From NCBI GenBank assembly GCA_041741535.1, contig JBGSJV010000034.1, positions 1 through 64,000 on the forward strand: a stretch of DNA of 64,000 nt, given 5' to 3'. Below, piece by piece: positions 59,693-64,000 of the stretch; position 1 is the stretch's first letter, and every line of letters begins with the position of its first letter. Origin of the DNA: M30B19 sp041741535. GTDB taxonomy: Bacteria > Planctomycetota > Planctomycetia > Pirellulales > Pirellulaceae. A program made the position numbers and the translations under genes. The notes beneath the pieces are model-generated. The model had not been told where the DNA came from and did not search any database. It saw nothing but the letters and a program-made list of their open reading frames with translations.

Positions 59693-62600
59693 ATGCTGCG
59701 TCTCGCGTCTCTGTTTCGGTCGTTTTCTTTGTCTTTTTTTGTGTCATCTTGTTACGCCAAGCCATCGCGGCGCCGCCAAGCAGCGTGGCGTGTTGCGCTG
59801 TCAGGTACGACGTTGACCAGTTTGTCTTTGGCCAGTTTGTCTTTGGCCAGTTTGTCTTTCGGTATGAGTATGGCCGGATGGGCTGACGAGCAGAGCAGTA
59901 GTCCCGTCGATGGCAAGGAAGAGTCCGCGCAGGCCATCGTGCGAACGTTCTCGCGGCAAGCACTGACGCAGATTTATTTTAGCGAAGGAACCGCTGTTGG
60001 TGATTTGAATAATGATAAGGTTCAAGATGTCGTCTATGGCCCGTACTGGTTTGCTGGACCGGATTTTAAAACGGCGAAAGAGATCTTTCCCGTTGTTCCG
60101 CAGCCCATGAACGGGTACGCGAATCATTTCTTCGCATGGACTCAGGATTTTAATGGTGATGGTTGGCAAGACGTATTGACAGTGGGGTTTCCCGGCACTC
60201 CCGCGTTTGTCTACGAGAACCCAGGAGCCGACGCGAGCGAACATTGGAAAAAGCATCAGGTTATGGATTGGGTTTCGAACGAATCTCCCCAGTTCATTGA
60301 CCTCACGGGTGATGGTTTGTCGGAATTAGTTTTTACTCGGGATGGCATGTACGGTTATGCCAAACCCAAGCCCAATAGTTTTGACGCCTGGGAGTTTGTT
60401 CCCATTTCCGAATCGGTTGCCACCAAAACGTTTGGTCATGGTTTGGGGGTGGGCGATATCAACGGCGATGGTCGAAACGATTTGATTACGAAAGACGGCT
60501 GGTTCGAACAACCCGAGCGAATCGAGGCCGGACAACGCTGGCCGTTTGTGCCTTTCTTGTTCGCCGGGCCCGGTGGCGCTGAGATGTACGCTTACGATGT
60601 CGACGGCGACGGACGCAACGATGTGATCACCAGTTTGCATGCGCACGAATACGGCTTGGTCTGGTGGCAACAACTGGAACCGGTCGATGGACAACCACAG
60701 TTCAAACAACAAGTGATCATGGGTAATGTCCCATCGCAGAATGATTTTGGGATTTATTTCTCGGAATTGCACTCGGTGGCATTACACGACATGGACGGTG
60801 ATGGCTTGAAAGACATTGTCACCGGCAAGACCTATTGGTCGCACCATCGCCAAAGTCCAGGTTGGGATGCGGGGGCTGTTGTGTATTGGTTCAAATTGAC
60901 TCGGACGGCCGAAGGGGTGAAGTGGATTCCCTTCTTGGCGGATGATACGGCGGGTATCGGTCGGCAGATCGTGGTCAACGACATCGATGGCAATGGCCAG
61001 CTGGATATCGTGACGGGTGGGATGTTGGGCTGTCACGTGATGACGCAGACGGCGACACCCGCCAGCGAACAGGAATATCAGATATCACAGCCCAAGCCCC
61101 GTCGCGGTTTGACCGAAGACTTGTCGGGGGCGGAAGCCGCAGCGATCATGACAGTGCCCCAAGGCTTCCAAGTCCAGTTGGCAGCGGCCGAACCGGATGT
61201 TCATCAACCGGTCGCCATGACTTTTGATGATCGCGGGCGTTTGTGGGTGGCCGAAGCGTACACCTATCCCATTCGAGCCAAAGAAGCGCAAGGCCTCGAT
61301 CGAATCATCATCTTGGAAGATACCGATCAAGACGGAAAATTCGACAAACGCACGCAGTTTACCGAAGGCCTTAACTTGGTCTCCGGGCTGGAGGTCGGCT
61401 TTGGCGGCGTTTGGGTCGGAGCAGCACCCTATCTCATGTTTATTCCCGATGCCAATGCCGACGACGTGCCGGATGGCGAACCCGTCGTCCTGCTAGATGG
61501 TTTTGGTTACCAAGACACTCACGAAACATTAAACACGTTCAACTGGGGGCCAGATGGTTGGTTGTATGGCTGTCATGGGGTGTTCACGCACAGTCGCGTC
61601 GGCAAACCGGGAACGCCAAATGGCGAACGGACTCCGATGAACGCCGCGGTTTGGCGATATCATCCCACTCGTCATGAGTTTGAGATCTTTGCGGAAGGCA
61701 CGTCGAATCCTTGGGGCGTGGACTTCAACGATCACGGTCAAGCATTCATTACTGCCTGCGTGATTCCACATCTGTACCACGTGATTCAAGGCGGCCGATA
61801 CATACGCCAAGCTGGGAATCATTTTAATCCACACACGTACGACGACATCAAAACGATCGCCGATCACGCTCACTACGCGGGCGCGATTCAAGATCATGCG
61901 TGGTGGGGTAACGAACCGCCACTCAAAGACGATACTTCCGATGCCGGTGGTGGCCACGCTCACTGCGGGGCGATGATCTATTTGGGCGACAATTGGCCGG
62001 AACGATACCGCAATACAATCTTTTTCAACAACATCCACGGCAATCGCGTCAATGCGGACCGTTTGGTTCGAAACGGCAGTGGATACGTTGGGAAACACTC
62101 GGACGATTTGCTCTTGTCGAACGATCGCTGGTTCCGCGGTATCAACCTCCGAGCCGCTCATGACGGCACGGTCTATTTGATCGATTGGTACGATCGCAAT
62201 GCCTGCCACCGCACGAACCCTGAGATTTGGGATCGGACCAATGGCCGAGTCTATAACATTAGCTATGGAACCCCGCAGCGATCGTCGGTCAACTTGCGTG
62301 CCGAGAGTGACGCGGAATTGGCCGAAATGGCTTGGAGTCAGAATGAATGGTACGTGAGGATGTCGCGGCGTTTGCTGCAAGAACGTGCGGCGACGGGTCG
62401 TATCGATAAGCCAAAAGTCCGCGCGACCATTGACAAGTTGTTGGCCTCCGAGGACGACACCCGAGTCTTACGCGGCATGTGGTTAGGGCACGCGCTGAAA
62501 CTCTTGACGAATGACGATCTCTTGAAATTGGCGGGGCATGGTTCCGCGTATGTACAGGGCTGGAGTATCCAGTTGGCCTGCGAACAGTCGCAGTTGGAAC

Positions 62601-64000
62601 CTGCGATGTTGGGCAAGCTCAAGGAGTTGGCCCACCGACCCAGTGGCGATCCCATGGTCCGATTGTACGTGGTTTCGGCTCTGCAGCGCTTGGATGCCCA
62701 CGATCGATGGGAAATTTTGGAAGGCTTGCTGAGTCACGAAGCAGATGCCCAGGATCACAACTTGCCATTGATGATTTGGTACGCGATTGAACCATTGGTT
62801 GCGATCAATCCTGATCGTGCCATTGGGCTGGCTACCAGCAGCAAGATTCCGGTCTTGCGAGAGTATATTATCCGTCGCGCCGCCGCCGAACCGGAATCGC
62901 TCAATACCTTGATCACAAACGCGACGAAGTTTGACGTGGAAGGTCAAGCTTTGGTCCTGAGCCAGATTCAGAAATCACTGGAGGGTCGCGTCAACGTGGC
63001 CATGCCCACCGCGTGGGAACAAGCCTATCCTGTCTTCACAGCAGTCGAATCCGAAACCGTTCGGCAGGCAGCCATCAAGTTGGGTGTCCTGTTTGGAGAT
63101 CAACGTGTCTTCCCGAGTTTACGAGAAACGTTAGCCGATGCGGAAGCCCCGATGGCAAGTCGCCAATTGGCTTTGGAAGTCCTGTTGGCAGGTCGCGATG
63201 CCGAAGCGGCCGAAGCACTTTATGCCGCGTTGGGCGAACCGGAATTGCAGGGTCCGGCAGTTCGTGGCTTGGCTGCGTATCCGGACCCCGAAACCGCAAC
63301 ACAGCTGTTGAATCGCTATGGCTCGTTTTCCACGGGCGTGAAGGGCGATGCGATTGCGACTTTGGTTTCGCGAGCCTCGTTTGTGCGTCCGTTATTGGAT
63401 GCAATCGAAGCGAAGTCTATTCCGACCACCGACTTGCATGCCTACCATGTTCGGCAGATCCAAGCGTTGGGTGATGCCGAATTGGTCAAACGCTTGGAGG
63501 CGACGTGGGGCATGATCGGCCGCTCCTCCGAGAATGAACTCCAAGCAATTGCTCGATACAAGGAACTACTGAAACCAGGGCTATTGCAGGAAGCCGACAA
63601 GAGTCATGGTCGCGCCGTTTATCAAAAGGTTTGTGCTTCGTGTCATCAATTATTCGGAGCAGGTGAGAAAGTTGGGCCAGACTTGACCGGATCAAACCGC
63701 GCCAATTTGGAGTACGTGCTGGAGAATATTTTGGCACCAAGCGCCGTGGTCGGGAAAGACTATCAAATGACATTGCTGCAATTGGTGGATGGACGCGTTG
63801 TCTCGGGTTTGATCACTCAGGAAACCGATAGTGCCGTCACCTTACGAACCATCAACGACACGGTTGTCGTCGCGAAAGACGATATCGAGGAACGGCAATT
63901 GTCGGAGTTGTCGTTGATGCCGGCTGGCTTGATCGACAACTTGAGTGTCGATGATTTTGCGGACTTGGTCGCTTATTTGGGGAGCCCCAATCAAGTGGAG
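59693..64000 (+). CDS. PVC-type heme-binding membrane-bound dehydrogenase with FG-GAP domain (partial, runs off window)
   Basis: An open frame of at least 1436 residues, still open at the window end. An exported N-terminus has a run of SLSLA repeats. FG-GAP/VCBS-like calcium loops follow (DFNGDGWQDV, DINGDGRNDL, DVDGDGRNDV, DMDGDGLKDI). Then comes the Pirellula/Verrucomicrobium dehydrogenase beta-propeller (VPQGFQVQLAAAEPDVHQPVAMTFDDRGRLWVAE; FAEGTSNPWGVDFNDHGQAF; GGGHAHCGAMIYLGDNWP), a HEAT-like helical region, and a C-terminal cytochrome with VCASCHQLFGAG and KVGPDLTGSN. It probably oxidises a sugar-like substrate outside the cytoplasm. The ATG at 59693 has GAGGA 7 nt upstream. Confidence 0.93.
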   Translation, partial: MLRLASLFRSFSLSFFVSSCYAKPSRRRQAAWRVALSGTTLTSLSLASLSLASLSFGMSMAGWADEQSSSPVDGKEESAQAIVRTFSRQALTQIYFSEGTAVGDLNNDKVQDVVYGPYWFAGPDFKTAKEIFPVVPQPMNGYANHFFAWTQDFNGDGWQDVLTVGFPGTPAFVYENPGADASEHWKKHQVMDWVSNESPQFIDLTGDGLSELVFTRDGMYGYAKPKPNSFDAWEFVPISESVATKTFGHGLGVGDINGDGRNDLITKDGWFEQPERIEAGQRWPFVPFLFAGPGGAEMYAYDVDGDGRNDVITSLHAHEYGLVWWQQLEPVDGQPQFKQQVIMGNVPSQNDFGIYFSELHSVALHDMDGDGLKDIVTGKTYWSHHRQSPGWDAGAVVYWFKLTRTAEGVKWIPFLADDTAGIGRQIVVNDIDGNGQLDIVTGGMLGCHVMTQTATPASEQEYQISQPKPRRGLTEDLSGAEAAAIMTVPQGFQVQLAAAEPDVHQPVAMTFDDRGRLWVAEAYTYPIRAKEAQGLDRIIILEDTDQDGKFDKRTQFTEGLNLVSGLEVGFGGVWVGAAPYLMFIPDANADDVPDGEPVVLLDGFGYQDTHETLNTFNWGPDGWLYGCHGVFTHSRVGKPGTPNGERTPMNAAVWRYHPTRHEFEIFAEGTSNPWGVDFNDHGQAFITACVIPHLYHVIQGGRYIRQAGNHFNPHTYDDIKTIADHAHYAGAIQDHAWWGNEPPLKDDTSDAGGGHAHCGAMIYLGDNWPERYRNTIFFNNIHGNRVNADRLVRNGSGYVGKHSDDLLLSNDRWFRGINLRAAHDGTVYLIDWYDRNACHRTNPEIWDRTNGRVYNISYGTPQRSSVNLRAESDAELAEMAWSQNEWYVRMSRRLLQERAATGRIDKPKVRATIDKLLASEDDTRVLRGMWLGHALKLLTNDDLLKLAGHGSAYVQGWSIQLACEQSQLEPAMLGKLKELAHRPSGDPMVRLYVVSALQRLDAHDRWEILEGLLSHEADAQDHNLPLMIWYAIEPLVAINPDRAIGLATSSKIPVLREYIIRRAAAEPESLNTLITNATKFDVEGQALVLSQIQKSLEGRVNVAMPTAWEQAYPVFTAVESETVRQAAIKLGVLFGDQRVFPSLRETLADAEAPMASRQLALEVLLAGRDAEAAEALYAALGEPELQGPAVRGLAAYPDPETATQLLNRYGSFSTGVKGDAIATLVSRASFVRPLLDAIEAKSIPTTDLHAYHVRQIQALGDAELVKRLEATWGMIGRSSENELQAIARYKELLKPGLLQEADKSHGRAVYQKVCASCHQLFGAGEKVGPDLTGSNRANLEYVLENILAPSAVVGKDYQMTLLQLVDGRVVSGLITQETDSAVTLRTINDTVVVAKDDIEERQLSELSLMPAGLIDNLSVDDFADLVAYLGSPNQVE
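59818..59860 (+). repeat. 15 bp x3 tandem repeat inside signal-peptide coding region
   Basis: CCAGTTTGTCTTTGG is repeated three times in frame at 59818, 59833 and 59848, giving serial SLSLA units in the hydrophobic N-terminus of the cytochrome protein. It is prone to slippage, which would change signal length by five residues without shifting the frame. Confidence 0.8.

Noticed and set aside
61529..62380. 283-codon antisense frame inside the cytochrome-dehydrogenase gene
   Set aside because: The plus-strand frame is continuous and motif-rich from 59693 to the window end; the antisense product has no family features.

Overview
This 64 kb window looks like chromosomal DNA of a planctomycete, most likely of the Pirellulaceae type. 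The evidence is protein families largely confined to that group. These include a DUF1501 protein paired with a PSCyt/DUF1549/DUF1553 cytochrome, a DUF1559 prepilin-like protein, a Pirellula/Verrucomicrobium-type heme-binding dehydrogenase, four PEP-CTERM surface proteins, a Ser/Thr kinase-TPR receptor coupled to an ECF sigma factor, and a bacterial formyltransferase/hydrolase subunit (FhcA) of tetrahydromethanopterin C1 metabolism. I saw no rRNA, tRNA, phage or CRISPR.

Layout. 1-1461: a MITE-like palindrome abutting a 5'-truncated DUF4058 gene, a small membrane protein and a DEDD exonuclease. 1533-5821: an NtrC-type two-component pair, divergent from a DUF1559 prepilin-like gene. 5893-9902: a DUF1501/PSCyt operon. 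10040-18354 (all minus strand): an ATP-grasp ligase, a site-2-protease-like protein that has lost its catalytic motif, then a tight four-gene cluster (heparinase-like hypothetical, YggS, FhcA, ZnuA-like lipoprotein). 18593-21571: a very large NhaC-like antiporter. 22217-26339: a PQQ-type beta-propeller protein, a DUF3667-like membrane protein, YaiI/YqxD, DUF1801 and DoxX proteins. 26726-37554: three large PEP-CTERM proteins, one glycine-rich and PGRS-like, the other two tandem paralogs built from RCC1 repeats and autotransporter-like repeats. 37870-39494: a REP-associated Y1 transposase (RAYT-like) lying between two mirror-image five-unit arrays of its presumed REP hairpin. 39517-43466: kinase and overlapping sigma factor. 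43973-49228: a small PEP-CTERM protein, Tex, a DUF6263-like exported protein and an exported esterase. 49805-52805: a second sigma-54 two-component pair. 53548-64000: bifunctional PutA, DUF2237, an AIM24 gene split by an in-frame stop, a nitroreductase, and a large exported cytochrome-containing dehydrogenase that runs off the window.

The most distinctive feature is the density of unrelated palindromic repeat families in the gaps: a 31 bp unit x8, 32 bp x4, about 78 bp x6, about 53 bp x3, the about 80 bp REP units x5+5, and dispersed GGGGTCAGGAGTC-type palindromes. The strongest candidate for something new is the RAYT/REP island. Second is an ungapped-length block of about 55 bp that recurs at nearly the same distance (about 120-130 nt) upstream of three PEP-CTERM genes and may be a shared promoter or operator for exosortase substrates. 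No exosortase lies in the window. All identifications were made by eye from sequence motifs; no database search was run.
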